Of a stretch of DNA of 64,000 bases, positions 52,801 to 64,000 are shown piece by piece. This stretch comes from Rotaria socialis (taxonomy: Eukaryota > Rotifera > Eurotatoria > Philodinida > Philodinidae): NCBI GenBank assembly GCA_905331475.1, contig CAJNYU010000372.1:1-64000 (forward strand), given 5' to 3'. Every line of letters begins with the position of its first letter. Position 1 is the stretch's first letter. The notes under the pieces were generated by a model. The model saw nothing but the letters and a program-made list of their open reading frames with translations. It did not search any database and was not told where the DNA came from. A program made the position numbers and the translations under genes.

Positions 52801-53158
52801 AGCCTTTGATGATTTTATTCAATAAGAAACTTTGAAAATATCAGTTAAAAACAGGTTTTCTTTGCTTTCTTTTTCTAACAAATATTTTTATTTGATGTTA
52901 GTACTTATTCTGATTAGATTTGACATATTCTTAATATTTATATACTCACAGTTTCTTTTTCTTCTAAGACGAATGTCGCCTAGTAAAATTGTTTTGCTAT
53001 ACTATCTGATAATAGACAAAAAACAATCATTTCTATGCACTGAAAAGAAATAAAAAACGAGACTCCATTTCAACAAAACTTATATTTTCTAAGCGATCTT
53101 GTCAAGTTACTGTCAATAATTATGATAAATTTTGAACATATCGACTTTCACTTACCAT
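43801..53158 (-). CDS. Giant ankyrin-WWE-DExH helicase-nucleotidyltransferase-PARP protein
   Basis: Exons (minus): 53158-53156, 52338-50611, 50231-48929, 48438-47329, 47024-45840, 45209-44136, 44069-43801. Every junction is GT-AG and in phase; total 2,223 aa. Order: ankyrin repeats (about 137-270; TLLYSAARNNHFEIVKYLIE), WWE-like domain (about 305-380; IWEYKPFQDLKWYRF), coiled coil (about 655-720), KH-like stretch, helicase with TSTGSGKS (about 1006), DEVH (about 1108), SAT and QRLGRLGR (about 1303), HA2/OB-like part, nucleotidyltransferase-like EGGFVRDWIVGN, SDLD, FTMDLIEPH (about 1842-1940), and PARP domain with LFHGTKG, GAYFADNPSVSHRY and DDEYIVYRYGQALPYLRITY: an intact His-Tyr-Glu triad nearest tankyrase. 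Expected to unwind RNA and ADP-ribosylate a target. The first exon contributes only the ATG and is the weakest part. Confidence 0.85.
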
Positions 53159-53548
53159 TGAAACTTTAATTAGAATTGAATTGTCTTTTACAAACCTTTC
53201 TCTAAAGAATTTTCACTGGATATGTCATATTTGTTTTACTTTTGCTTTCGAAAGTTTTTCTTTTATAGCAGCAATCTTGTACTTCAACTTTTTCTTCCTA
53301 CCCACAGTTGGAAATTCATGTCTCTATGGTATTCTTGCCGGCGTTTAAAAGCATTAATGCATTCTATGAAAAACATGTGTCATGCAATTTACTTTCACCC
53401 ATGTGCATACTGTTATCTTTTGAAGTAATGCAAATCTGAAACTTGAAACTTCAGTTCGACTAAAGTTTCAAGTTTCAATTGTATGATGTCCTATAAAAGT
53501 ATACGTGAGATGCAATTTGTCAGCTCATCATCACACCCGAGCAGTCAT
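53159..53548. other. 5' flank of the giant gene, no other gene seen
   Basis: AT-rich. It should hold the promoter and 5' leader of the minus-strand gene starting at 53158. No recognisable core element. Confidence 0.4.
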
Positions 53549-53685
53549 CCTATTCCGCAATGTTGAATATTCCGGAATTGAGTCGGAAGTGATTCTGGGA
53601 ATTTCGGAATTTTGTTGGAAGTGATAAACGAAATTGCCGGAATTAGATGGAATTGGTTCCGGAATGTTCAACATTGCGGAATAGG
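53549..53685. mobile_element. Small foldback element, 137 bp
   Basis: CCTATTCCGCAATGTTGAAT at the left and CCTATTCCGCAATGTTGAAC as reverse complement of the right end, both continuing to ATTCCGGAA. The centre repeats TTCCGGAAT-like words. No target duplication is evident. Non-autonomous, superfamily unknown. High arm identity suggests a fairly recent copy. Confidence 0.7.
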
Positions 53686-54068
53686 GTGTATTCTCTCACA
53701 CTCACGTGGAAGTATCTTCTACATCTCTCGTATCTCTTGCATATTGTCTGTTAATGCGCTATGAGTCGCCTCAGGTGCTTTTATAAAATATTATATAGTT
53801 AAAACTTGAAAACTCATTCGAATTCAAGCATTACCTATATGATTGTTTTTATGAAATGAAAGCTAGAAAATTAAAATTTATGTAGGGTAAGAGTGGATTT
53901 GAGGGTGTATATGTGCGATCATGGCAATGAACTTACAAACTATTAAGACCTCATTAACATACATTTATCTTCTTTTTGCAATGCTTGACTTGAGGCGAAA
54001 CAGCCAGCACCTGTCCTTCAGGAATATTGTAGATTTAAATTCCCGGTTGAGATCATTATGAATATGTT
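53686..54068. other. Intergenic, no gene seen
   Basis: AT-rich spacer between two small inverted-repeat elements. No coding signal. Confidence 0.5.
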
Positions 54069-54174
54069 CCCTAGTCAACTCTCCCTAGAAGAATCTCCAG
54101 GGAGCCCCTGACAAATCTCGTGGGGATTAACGACAGGGACTTCCGGAGAGTCGTCGGGAGAGAGTGGATTAGGG
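54069..54174. mobile_element. Possible small foldback element, 106 bp
   Basis: Left CCCTAGTCAACTCTCC and reverse-complemented right CCCTAATCCACTCTCTCC are inverted copies with several differences, and similarity continues to CTCCNGGNAGNCCCTG. GC-rich against its surroundings. No clear target duplication. Confidence 0.5.
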
Positions 54175-56170
54175 TTCCCAGTGAAGCTCGCCATTTTTTT
54201 CTTCTTTGCTTTTAGTATTCTTTTTTTTATTGTACTAGAAGATTTTACTAAGATTTCTACATGTACTGTTTTGAGAAGAAAATGAGCTCGCCCCAATCAA
54301 TAGTTAAAGTCTTCACCTAGTTGATCCACCATGAAAAGTTTTCAAAAGCTAGTTATTCATGTCTCTTTTATTCACATATGACTACTAGAGTCATTGATGT
54401 TGGAAGTGTATTTTCCTTAATACAACAAGTAACGTTCATTGACATCGAAAGTCGATTCACTGGGCCCTAGACTGGCACTGTTGAGGAGACGAAATGCATG
54501 AAAAGGACAGAAAATCGGTTGTTTGTCCCAGCAGCTGGTGATGATATTTTCAAACAGACCTGCAAAGCGGGTGGGAATAAGTGAAACTGAAGTAAGAATT
54601 AGACGAAAATTAGAGGTTTCAAGTAAAAGCACTAAAAGTGAAGACGAAACACGGACGGAATGGGGCTCAAAGACTCTTAAGGCGGAGGAGAGGTTGAGTC
54701 TTACCTAGGCACAAAAATACACGGCTCAGAAATTTCGTGATAGTTAGCTCAAAGTTCCGCAGCGGGATCAGCTCGCCCCCTCCACTGATCACATCTCCAG
54801 AGCGGACTGTTTCACGTGACCATGTCATGCATCCGCCTATGGTTTGTCCCGTAACAGTGCCGTTCGTGTCATCAAAATGGTCATTTGTAGTCGTTTGTGC
54901 CATTGTTACAGATAGACAGACGGACGGGCAGACAGGCACAGGTGAATTACGGTTTCTAGACCATATCCTTTCAGTCTAGGAAGTAGCTTTCTCAACAAAC
55001 ACAGTCATGACAAATTTGACTATTTTAATCAATTAAGTTCATATTTAATCACAAAATCGTTTATTTATCAACTTGACTTCCTTCTGTGAGATCTGCAACT
55101 CGAAAAAAAACATTTTATTTTGTTAGAGATTCGCAAGTGATTTTTTTCAAATGGTTGAAAGCTTTTAACAAATTTTTACAACAGTGTTTCCCAATAACTG
55201 TACGTCGAATGTTTGAAAAGATGGCTCTAATCGAAAGACTGACACAATCTATCTTAAAGCATTTTATTTCTTATGGTCTTCTCAGGCGAGATCGATTAGT
55301 CCATTTGATATGGAATAGCTATTTATATTTCAGCTAAGCAGAGCTAACTTCATTCTTCTGTTCCGTTCTCCCCGGAGAAATATTGAACATTATCTTGCAT
55401 CGATAAACTGCGACTGGTTTGCTTAGTCATTGCTTAATGTAAGGAATGCCAGTAATATATGACTTTCTTTTCTCGAACTTCCTCCATTTGTTGTCTTTCA
55501 AAAGCAACTTGTACATGATGCAGTCTGATTGGTTTCTTTCGCATTACCGGCTGGTCATAAATCGTCTATCACATGATTACTACAAGGGTACCGCATATAT
55601 AAATCAAACATCTCATTCAACAAGAAGAACTCAGTAAATTCAAATTAATCTGCTTTTGAATAAGATGACATCAAAAGATATTGTGAAACATACGACTCTG
55701 ACATGAAAGATTATATCCTATCGATCGTTAACTACTGCCAATCTGTTGAAAAGTGGTAAGACATCTCAAATGGTTACTAGTATTTTGTTTCCCGGTTTTG
55801 ATGTCAACAATTATTCTACAATATCCTGTATTGTATTCCTACCTTCACCTGTACATTCATCTTCATTTCCATACCATAAATATTCAATACGCATTTACTT
55901 ATGAATCTCAATATATGGAGTAAAGAAAGTTTAAACGAATAACTTTATTACTGTCAGCATATATTCATAGTATCTTTTGCGAATAAAAGTCACTGAATAA
56001 TCGATGAAATGAAGTAGGTACAAAAGAGCGATCATTAAATAATTTGTACACTAGTTTTGAAGCGAATTGATTGACAATATATAAATAAAAACGTACATAT
56101 GACATTTTAATTTATACTTATTTATTCTATTTAGTTTTTTTCATACGACGTAATTAAAGATAAGTTAAAG
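54175..56170. other. Intergenic with a GC-richer segment 54420-54970
   Basis: 54420-54970 is clearly less AT-rich than its flanks and ends with a run of GACAGACGGACGGGCAGACA-like units (54908-54936). It has no reverse-transcriptase or transposase coding and no terminal repeats that I can see. It may be a transposon remnant or transferred DNA. The rest is AT-rich with no gene. Confidence 0.4.
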
Positions 56171-58116
56171 TCAAAAACGGATTGTGATCGACATTAATGC
56201 AACCAAATTTACCCACAAATCCCAATTAGTTCCATGGTCAATTTTGAATTCCGTTAAAATCTCGGCACCATCTTTTCCGCACTTCTCTGTATTATTCGGT
56301 AGACACAGTCTTAAGCGGATAAATGCGTTAATCAAAAGTGCACTTGATCCATAACGAATTATGCTGAGATATTGAATTCATCGAAGAAAACCAAGGATAG
56401 TTGAAATTTCGGCAAGAAATCCACCGAAGACAAGCGTTATTACACAAAACAGCTGCAGCTAAATTAGCAGCACCTATAAATTAAATGAAATCACTTAAAA
56501 ACATCTTACCGAAATTTTTTACAGTAGCCGAAACAAGAAAGCATAAAGACGATGCACAAACTGATATAAACGAAACAAAAACGAAGAAAATTAAAAACTT
56601 TTCAGTTGTTCTTTCTAAATTCATCATAAAATAAGCCACTATTGAAAATGCTATAGTCTGGATGGTTCGCAATGGCAACATATCACAAACTATTTTTGAT
56701 ATAAAGTAAGTTAATACGTGATAATATCCGCTGGCATTTTCATGAACGAATAAAATTCGATCTTTTATAAATAATTCAAGTGCCGAAAGATTTGAAAAAA
56801 CTTGATTTGTAACTATGAAAAATATAGCTCCGCTACGATTTCCAGCGCCTGTTTCTATTGTTGGTTTCATATTCAGAAAAATTAACCCAATGAAAACATT
56901 CAAAAACATCGATATACACGTTTGAAGTAGAGCTAATGAAGAATCTCGAAAAGAATTTCGAACAGTTCGTTGAGATAAATAAAACATATCGTTTAAACAG
57001 GATTTCTCCTATAATCGAACATTATTATTTCCACTGGATACAAAGTTCTTTTTGGATATTTGATTTTGAATTGACTTGTAAATATCTGTTTTCATATATT
57101 CTTCATTGAAATGACATTCAATTTGATTATTTTCATTGTCAGTTGATGGTGATAATCGATCACCTTGTAAATACATCAAGAGTAAAATCAGCTGGATTGT
57201 CATATTCTTCACAACGAAAACCTACCGACGAGAAAAATTGTAAAACATTATCAGCTAGTCCATGAGAAATACAGCGGCCAGCAGAAATCAAAAACAGAGT
57301 ATCGAATAATTAAAATATTGAATGTCGAGGTTGCTGAATCGAAAAATTAATTGTACCTTTGTATGGATATCGAATCAAAAGATAAATATTTTCAAAGTAA
57401 CAACTATCTTACGTCCGTTATGAGACAATTGGTGAAGACATTCCATCACACTACGAGCCATCGTTGAATCAAGCCCTATTGAATAGAAACATGAGTAGAA
57501 GAAGAATTATTTATCAAACAAAGTTTACCAGTAGTTGGTTCATCTAGGAAGAGAACTCTAGATGAAAGAACTAATTCCATGCCAATATTTGTTCGCTTTC
57601 GCTCTCCTCCTGATACACCCCTTCTGAACTCAGTCCCTACAATTGTATCTGCACATTTCTCTAATCCTAATTGTGCAATAACTTCATCGACAATTTTGTT
57701 TTTTTCACTTGTACAAATTTGTCGACAATCGGACGTTAGCTGAAAACATTAAATTTTCTTTAACAGTTAAATTTCCACTAACAATATCATCTTGAACGAC
57801 GTAACCGACTTGATATTTTAAATTTTTAGTTTGCAATTGATCATTTAAAAGAATTTATTTCGCCTTGAAAACCTTCTCGATCTTTTCGATCGGCTAATAA
57901 GTCTAATAAAGATGGTTTTCCACTTCCAGTTAGGCGCATAATTGCATTCATACCCGTTTGAAAAATTCCTGATAAAACAGTTAAAATTTGTTTTTGTGCT
58001 GTCTCTAAATATGGAATTTGACATACGCTGCAGCATTTTTGCATATTTAAATAATAATTAATAGATGTGAATGTTAAAATTGAACCTTGATTTCTATTCA
58101 TTTCATCATGCTTCAC
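56171..58116 (-). pseudogene. Broken ABCG2-like half-transporter gene
   Basis: Parts read in ABCG order: Walker A region RLTGSGKPSLLDLLADRKD, VGYVVQDDIVSGNLTVKENL, VSGGERKRTNIGMELVLSS, Walker B VLFLDEPTTG, GLDSTMARSVMECL, INFSIQQPRHSIF, FSSVGFRCEEYDNPADF, membrane part LLQTCISMFLNVFIGLIFLN to SVCASSLCFLVSATVKNFG, and the end FLRWIQYLSIIRYGSSALLI. ABCG2-type exporters pair as dimers in the plasma membrane. Walker A has Pro where Ser/Thr contacts nucleotide. The reading frame changes without usable introns between GEINSF and LNDQLQ (about 57850), around 57330, near 57160, and after the 56466 exon start. Several exon edges are still good GT-AG sites. At least three frameshifts plus the Walker A change make it a pseudogene. 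Confidence 0.75.
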
Positions 58117-59083
58117 GAGCTCGACTGTTACCGCTGAACAATGTTATTAATCGACATTGATGTCTTTCGTAAATTATACTTTCAATTTGATAAAAGAATT
58201 TCGATGAAAAACTACAATAAAGCTTATATGTTGTTCACTTGTATGCACGTGTCTTGAAAATAAATTTGACTTAAATATCTGATCGTAATCTCGTTTTTTC
58301 AGTAAAAACGGTTATATAACTCGATTATCACCATGTCGCGTCCTTTTGGTCTCATTTATTTGAGTGTTCTGTTGCGCGACTTTCTTGTTCTTGTGTTTGA
58401 CGGCTGTACATATTGAGGAGATTTTTCTTTCTGCGTTGAAATCGAGAACTCATGTAGGCATTTTCTTTGTTTCTGTGTTTTGTCATCTCTCACCCAGGTA
58501 ATCATCGTAACAATAAAAAAAAGAACATTGTAGCTTGCTCGGTACATTGCAAAAACAAACTGGTTTCCTAATAATTTTTCTCATTTAGCTTTCATCCTAT
58601 CATATCATATACCTCTATTTTCAATTAACAATAGTAACTTTTCAAGTAATACCATATGTATTCAGCAAGCGCTGTTGTTTCATCTTGAGAAAGAATTTTC
58701 ATGATTGTTAACAGTCTAAAATTTAATGTTTTCAAAAGATAAGCCAATAGAAATGAAGTTGCTTAGCTACTTTGGAGGATCATTTTTGAGGTCTAATTGA
58801 ATAGATTAATGATGAAATATTTGCATCAATCGGTAGGATCACATAAGCAAAACATCTTTCGCGTGAAAGAACTTTAGTGAAAGTACCAGATTGATGAATT
58901 TATCAGAAAAGCTATTTTTTTTAATCTTGTAATGGTGTAGCAAAATAACAAAGAATCACTAAAGTCAATTCAAAATAAAGTAAAATTTTGATTTTGGATA
59001 CTACTTCATTACTATCAATTTTGACAGAGAATTTTCGTTATTTGTATTATCGAATTTGACAGTCGCACTATTTCTATGTAGTA
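58117..59083. other. Intergenic, no gene seen
   Basis: AT-rich. A short minus frame at 58356-58547 has no motif. Nothing supported. Confidence 0.5.
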
Positions 59084-59091
59084 CTAGAGTG

Positions 59092-59267
59092 TAGTGGCGG
59101 ATCCAGAAAATCTGTTAGGGGGTGGCGCTCTTGGCCAAAAGACAATTTTTCAAGTCTAGCTGAGGCGGAACGACTATTTTCTGTTGCATTTCTGCTGGGG
59201 AAAATCGAAAAAAATTTCTTAAGGGGGTGGCGATCGCCGGGTAGCCTAACTGGTAGATCCGCCACCG
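59092..59267. mobile_element. hAT-type MITE with perfect 8-bp target duplication
   Basis: Starts TAGTGGCGGATCCAG; the reverse complement of its end is CGGTGGCGGATCTACCAG, a characteristic hAT-like terminus. Flanked by CTAGAGTG at 59084-59091 and 59268-59275. 176 bp, GC-richer than the surroundings, with a second internal inverted pair GGGGGTGGCG. No coding capacity; would need a transposase from elsewhere. Different family from the 19331-19814 element, though the termini are related (GTGGCGGA against ATGGCGGA). Confidence 0.9.
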
Positions 59268-59275
59268 CTAGAGTG

Positions 59276-62200
59276 TAGGTGTTGATACACCTGAAGAACT
59301 CAACGAAATAAACAGCTCAGAAAAAAATAACAAAACTTAATTACTTTATGAATATTGAACAAAAATTTGCATACAAGGAAGATTGGCATGCGTATGCGGC
59401 GTGTTTGTCATTTTTCTGTTCGAATAATGCGCTTTAGCTATTTGTTTTTATTGAATCCTTGTTTCAATTCTTGGCAAATATTGTTTTGTATCTTTTCAAT
59501 CACTCAATAGATTTATCTGAATCGTGAACTAAACCATTAAGATATATTCATATCCAAATGCAGCAATCGAATTTTTGCTTAAAATTTCATCTGAATACTT
59601 TTCTAATCTATGCGACTAAGTTAGTGCTTTTTTCGGAGATGCTGAAAAAGACGAGGGCTCACAATAGGAGAATTTTAGTGGTTTCGAAAATAACAAAGTT
59701 CGTGTTTATTTGATTTTCTTGATTGAATGATCCATTTCATTTGTTCTTATGATATTTCTTCATTTTATGTTGTAATTTTCACCGTTGAGAATTCTCCCTA
59801 TTTTTACCACTTCAAGTATAGAGAGAAAACAACATGACATGAATACAGAAATAACAGCATCTATCCAATTCTATTGGAGTAACGGGGGAAATAAAGAAGG
59901 GAACCGATCAGAATAAATATGGAAAAAATCCATATTGATTTACCTACCTTGTTAAACAGGTATCAATTTTGCTATTACCAATATTGCAACGCCTGAAGAT
60001 ATGCAATGGACAATACATACTATTTTGATTTTCTACGAGTTATGGTTTATAATGCATACATATTAACTTTGTCACTGATTGCTCTCCAGCTGCCCATTAA
60101 CGACTTCATGGTCAGCTGCATTCTTTGGTGTGTGCAAATCACGAACTTCTGGTGCGGATTTCGAAATAAAATATGACTTTATACTGGACTTAGTCAAGTA
60201 TTAGTACAATGTAGAAATTCCGAAAGATCTCTGTTGATTAGATGTGCACCTTTAGATTTAATTTATTTTGAATTTAATCCTAAATAAAATTCGGTCTAAT
60301 AAAATTCAAAATAAATTTTTATTTTTCTCATATGAAAAATTAATTAAAATATGAATTCCTCTTTCCTAGAGCCGGCCTGTAATTTCTTTTCACAATAATC
60401 ATACATATTCTCACATTTTCGCTTCTATTCACACCCTGTGGCATATTAGGTATGAAGTAAGTAAAACTCATCCTGCACAATCATTTCTATTGAGAAATAC
60501 TTGTCTGCGAGAACTTCGATCAAATTGTTTTTAACAGAATGATTGTTCTCGTGTTTCTTATCCTATCCATCACACCAAGCAAACATGTGTCGTGATTTGC
60601 GACGAATTTTGTCCAAAACAGCATAACACATTCTTGTACATCGTGTGCAAGACATTCTGAAAACAAATAAACTGAATCTACGTCGCAGCATAGTTTTCAA
60701 TTTTTTTCCAGTTTTGATCTTCATTAGTCCACGTTTGGGTAGCTCTCTCTCTCTCGATCATGAATCGAGATCGACATGTCCTGACTAATAAATAATTGAG
60801 AATATCTAGAAAAAAATTAGAATAAAAATTTATAAGTTTCGTAAGTTCAGCGGAATTATTTATATTGAGGCGTGTGCGCTAAAACAAAATTGGTGAATGA
60901 ATACTCAACAGATAGTACGAGACACATTTTAACTATAGTTGTGCAAAATTCGTCGTCAGACCAGCTACTTTCAACCAATACACAAGTAACCTTAATTATG
61001 TAGAAAAATGCTAGCGTATCCTATCAGCATTGCATGTAGTTCCACTCATTTTTAATGTATGCTAACCAAGTTAAAATGCACCACAAGTGTGTCGCAACTT
61101 AAAATGCTACAAGTTCAACGACGAAAGCGTGACGTCACAAAAAGGGTCACTAATGCATTTGCGCGTTCTGTATGGGAACTATCGATTCACTCTTTTCTTT
61201 TGTGCACAGCGTCTCATATAGAGAACTTAATTAAATATAGAAAAATGATCTATGTTCATGTAAATATTTTATAAAATATTTCTTAATTATTATTTAGTCG
61301 AGAGCATTCCGATCTCGATCATTAAATTAAAGTAGGGCTATCGGGACATGATCTAGTACAAAACAGGAACGGCTTGAAACCAAACAGATCCTAAGATATG
61401 AATTGTCTGAATTTTCAGAAATCAAACTATCCAATACAATAAAATCGGAAAAAGTGTCATATTTGCTTTAGCAAAAAGTAAAATAACAAAATTTGCTGAT
61501 TAGTGAAATCATACATTTTTTTTAGAATGCGTTGTGCTGTCGCTGTAGATAGTGTGTCGTAACGAGCACCTTGCTCTGAACTTGAAGGTGTCGCACATTG
61601 TGTCGTAAAGCACGACATACCCAGGACATTGTTACTTAGTGTTGTGTTGTTTTTATTGTTTTTTTTTCTATTAGCATTTTGAGTACTGTTTTGATTTTAT
61701 GTTGTGAGGTATGCATTATTTTCTAACATCTTATAAAAGGATTTCAGTTAAAAAAATGCAAAAGCATCCATTAGCAAACTAAGAGAAATTCTTCTCAGTT
61801 CTCTCCGGCACGATGTAAATCATTTATTGTCAGCGTCAATCCATCAAACACATTCAAAACAACGATGCCAACCAGCTCAGCATTCGTTGGGCCATACCTG
61901 CCTCGTTATACATATACTTATAATTCAGTGAGTTTTCATTTATCAATTCAATGAATATATAGATATCCGATTTTCTAAAACTGAAGCTGTTTGAATTATG
62001 ACTTTTTCCAATACTATATACGTGAAGAAGCAACACTGGCCTTCAGCATACAGTAGAGGGGATTCTGCTAAAACAAATTAGTAAGATGCGATATGTTGTG
62101 AGAGTTGTCATATGAGAATTAGCACTTTTCAGTCTGCTAACGAGTTTTTTAATACTATTCCCTTATTGAATTCATCTCACATACTTTAAATTTAAATGAC

Positions 62201-63155
62201 TACCAACGTATTTATAGCAATAAAATTGGTATTACCAAAAAATTGATCTGAATATTGTGGTGGAAATATAGACGCGTTATTATGGATGTTCGGCTGGCTG
62301 TATTATTTTAAATAAGTTTCAAATGTCGAGTGACTTTCAGAATCTCAATTCAGGAGAAATTTGTTTTAGCAGCTCCTATTGAAAGTTCGTAACTCAGTCA
62401 CCAAAATACTGATTTTCGCATATCACGTCTTTCATTTAAAACTCGATGTTGATCGCTATAATAAGTAGTCAATGGCGTGACCGTCATGATCACACGCTGG
62501 TGATAACCAGTCACGATGAATTTTTAATGTAGCAATATAATAGCAATTTTTTATTTCATCAGAAAATCAAATATTTCGTATTAATCTATCCTTCAATATG
62601 TATCAGTATCCTTTTCTATTTCAACTAATTTAAAGTAAAGAAGTACAATCAATGTAATATACCATTATAGCACTAGTGAAATATATACACATTATTAATA
62701 TAGGTTGAACGAATTCATGTAGAAATACTTCAGAAAAACAAAATGTACTACTTTAACATAATTCCATTCTCATCAAATTTTGGCTGTTTTCACGCTTTTA
62801 TCAGGTGACTCATCTAATAATTGATCATTTTTCTGTTTCTCTTGATTTGATTCACTTCGATTCTGATTTTGATCAAGAAAATTTTCAGTATATTAAGATT
62901 TTTTTCTCAAAAACATTACTTTGTCAATCTTTTGCATATCTTATATTGTTCGTTTATCTGTTTTAAGATTTTTAGAAATGAAATGCAGTTTCTGTATGAT
63001 AGTCTTTGATGCAGGAATAGCAAAACTGTCACGCAGCATGGTAGATATAATAGGAAAACATTTGCCACGATCAAAAGTCGGATTGAGCGTCGAGAGTTAA
63101 GGCTACAGCTACAGTGTCAGCGATTACGATCGTGCCCACATTGGCCACGCCGCTA
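59276..63155. other. Gene-poor AT-rich interval
   Basis: No convincing gene in 3.9 kb. A perfect 15-bp hairpin lies at 60261-60316. A CT microsatellite is near 60740, a palindromic TGACGTCA (CRE-like) at 61130-61137, and TGTCG/CGACA words repeat at 61546-61617. Frames at 61059-61274 and 61854-62036 lack motifs. Confidence 0.5.
60261..60316. repeat. Perfect 15-bp inverted repeat
   Basis: ATTTATTTTGAATTT at 60261-60275 is exactly complementary to AAATTCAAAATAAAT at 60302-60316, with a 26-bp loop. It may be a short foldback remnant or chance in AT-rich DNA. Confidence 0.5.
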
Positions 63156-63212
63156 TGGGGTGTGAAGGAAAAACTCATACCAATACCCACATCCACACCT
63201 ACACACCCTAAT
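63156..63212. repeat. Telomere-like G/T hairpin
   Basis: GGGGTGTG on the left faces CCCACATCCACACCTACACA and CCC on the right. The preceding 40 bp contains CAGCGATTACGATCG, similar to sequence inside the 18.5-19.2 kb pair. Confidence 0.55.
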
Positions 63213-64000
63213 ATCCTACAGCCCCTTTTGTGAACACGTTACAATTTAAGTGTTTCGATATGGCCTTGTTTGATATATGAGGACTCATTCGATGACGTTT
63301 GGGGAGCACAGTTTCATAGCGTTATGATAAAGACAGACGCATAGTTTATGGTTGCGAACAAGAAAAAAGGGGAGGGAGATTGTAGTATGCATCCATGTTT
63401 TACAGATCCGTATTCGTTTCATACAATTGCGTTGTTTCGATCAGCAAATGATGCAAGAGAGAGGGAACTACTTTTATGAAACGCATATCTTCACTCTATA
63501 ATAAACTCGATATTATATGTGGATGTACAAAAACAAAACAAAGGGAAAATGGAGCCTTTTTGAGAGATGTAATATTACAGTCTCCACCTATTTCGATAAT
63601 TTGATGTTATCGATTTAGTAATGCTATAGTCAAAGCTAGAAATATCAACACAAACGCATAAGCTATGCTACAAATACAGGCGCTAAAAGCATTATTATTC
63701 TCCTTAAATTGATAATGTTTAATATAACGAGTTTTCTGAGCTTGCAGAAATTTTGATAGAGTGTAAGCATTGATATATCGGTGATAGAAGAGTTCTGGAT
63801 ATATAGATAGTTCATGTTAGTTGGTTTACGGAATATGGACGAGATACAAGATATAGATATATTTTTATAGTAAAATTATACAATTAGAAAGTACAGGGTA
63901 GGGAGGATATGAAGAGAAAGTAAACTAGTGACTATGCGATTGTAGTATCTGATTAGTAGCAAATGTAATCTTCTAATATTATGAAAAGTACTTTCTAATA
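63213..64000. other. Intergenic, no gene seen
   Basis: AT-rich to the window edge, no open frame with protein-like composition. Confidence 0.5.

Noticed and set aside
54391-54980. LTR-type ends (TGTTGG near 54399) around the GC-rich segment
   Set aside because: No matching second copy, target duplication, or reverse-transcriptase coding was found.

Overview
This window is eukaryotic, AT-rich, and best fits a bdelloid rotifer. Protein genes are broken by short GT-AG introns. Several proteins belong to groups I associate with bdelloids: ART-type proteins with an N-terminal receiver-like domain, ARM-TIR proteins, and a very large PARP. G/T-rich blocks resemble the TGTGGG telomere repeat I recall for bdelloids. 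Assignment to this group is inference; no database was searched.

Layout. 1-1.4 kb: non-coding, with a foldback element built on 52-bp repeats. 1.4-7.6 kb: three closely packed minus-strand housekeeping genes (TP53I3-like quinone oxidoreductase, TIMM23, and a Src-type tyrosine kinase with a 12-nt microexon and no C-terminal regulatory tyrosine). 7.6-26 kb: gene-poor, with a broken helical-repeat gene (12-13.2 kb), an intact secreted coiled-coil protein with a dibasic cleavage site (14.3-15.5 kb), telomere-like hairpins and a hAT-type element with an 8-bp target duplication. 26-29.2 kb: an ARM-TIR-SAM gene. 30-33 kb: small transposons and a broken GST. 33.3-36.9 kb: three minus-strand genes sharing a receiver-like domain, one with a degenerate ART domain. 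38.4-39.5 kb: an inverted-repeat element with a smaller one nested in it. 40.8-42.6 kb: a leucine-rich-repeat gene. 43.8-53.2 kb: a seven-exon gene for about 2,223 aa that joins ankyrin repeats, a WWE-like domain, a coiled coil, a DExH helicase, a nucleotidyltransferase-like domain and a tankyrase-like PARP domain. 53.5-59.3 kb: three small inverted-repeat elements and a broken ABCG half-transporter. 59.3-64 kb: no gene seen.

How the genes work together. The first cluster is ordinary cell biology. The 26-53 kb part is enriched for proteins that make, bind or consume ADP-ribose/NAD (TIR, degenerate ART, WWE plus PARP), beside an LRR protein. That is the make-up of an innate-defence or stress-response neighbourhood, but the link is by family only. 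The outstanding item is the single-chain ANK-WWE-helicase-NTase-PARP protein, whose exon phases all close without a break.
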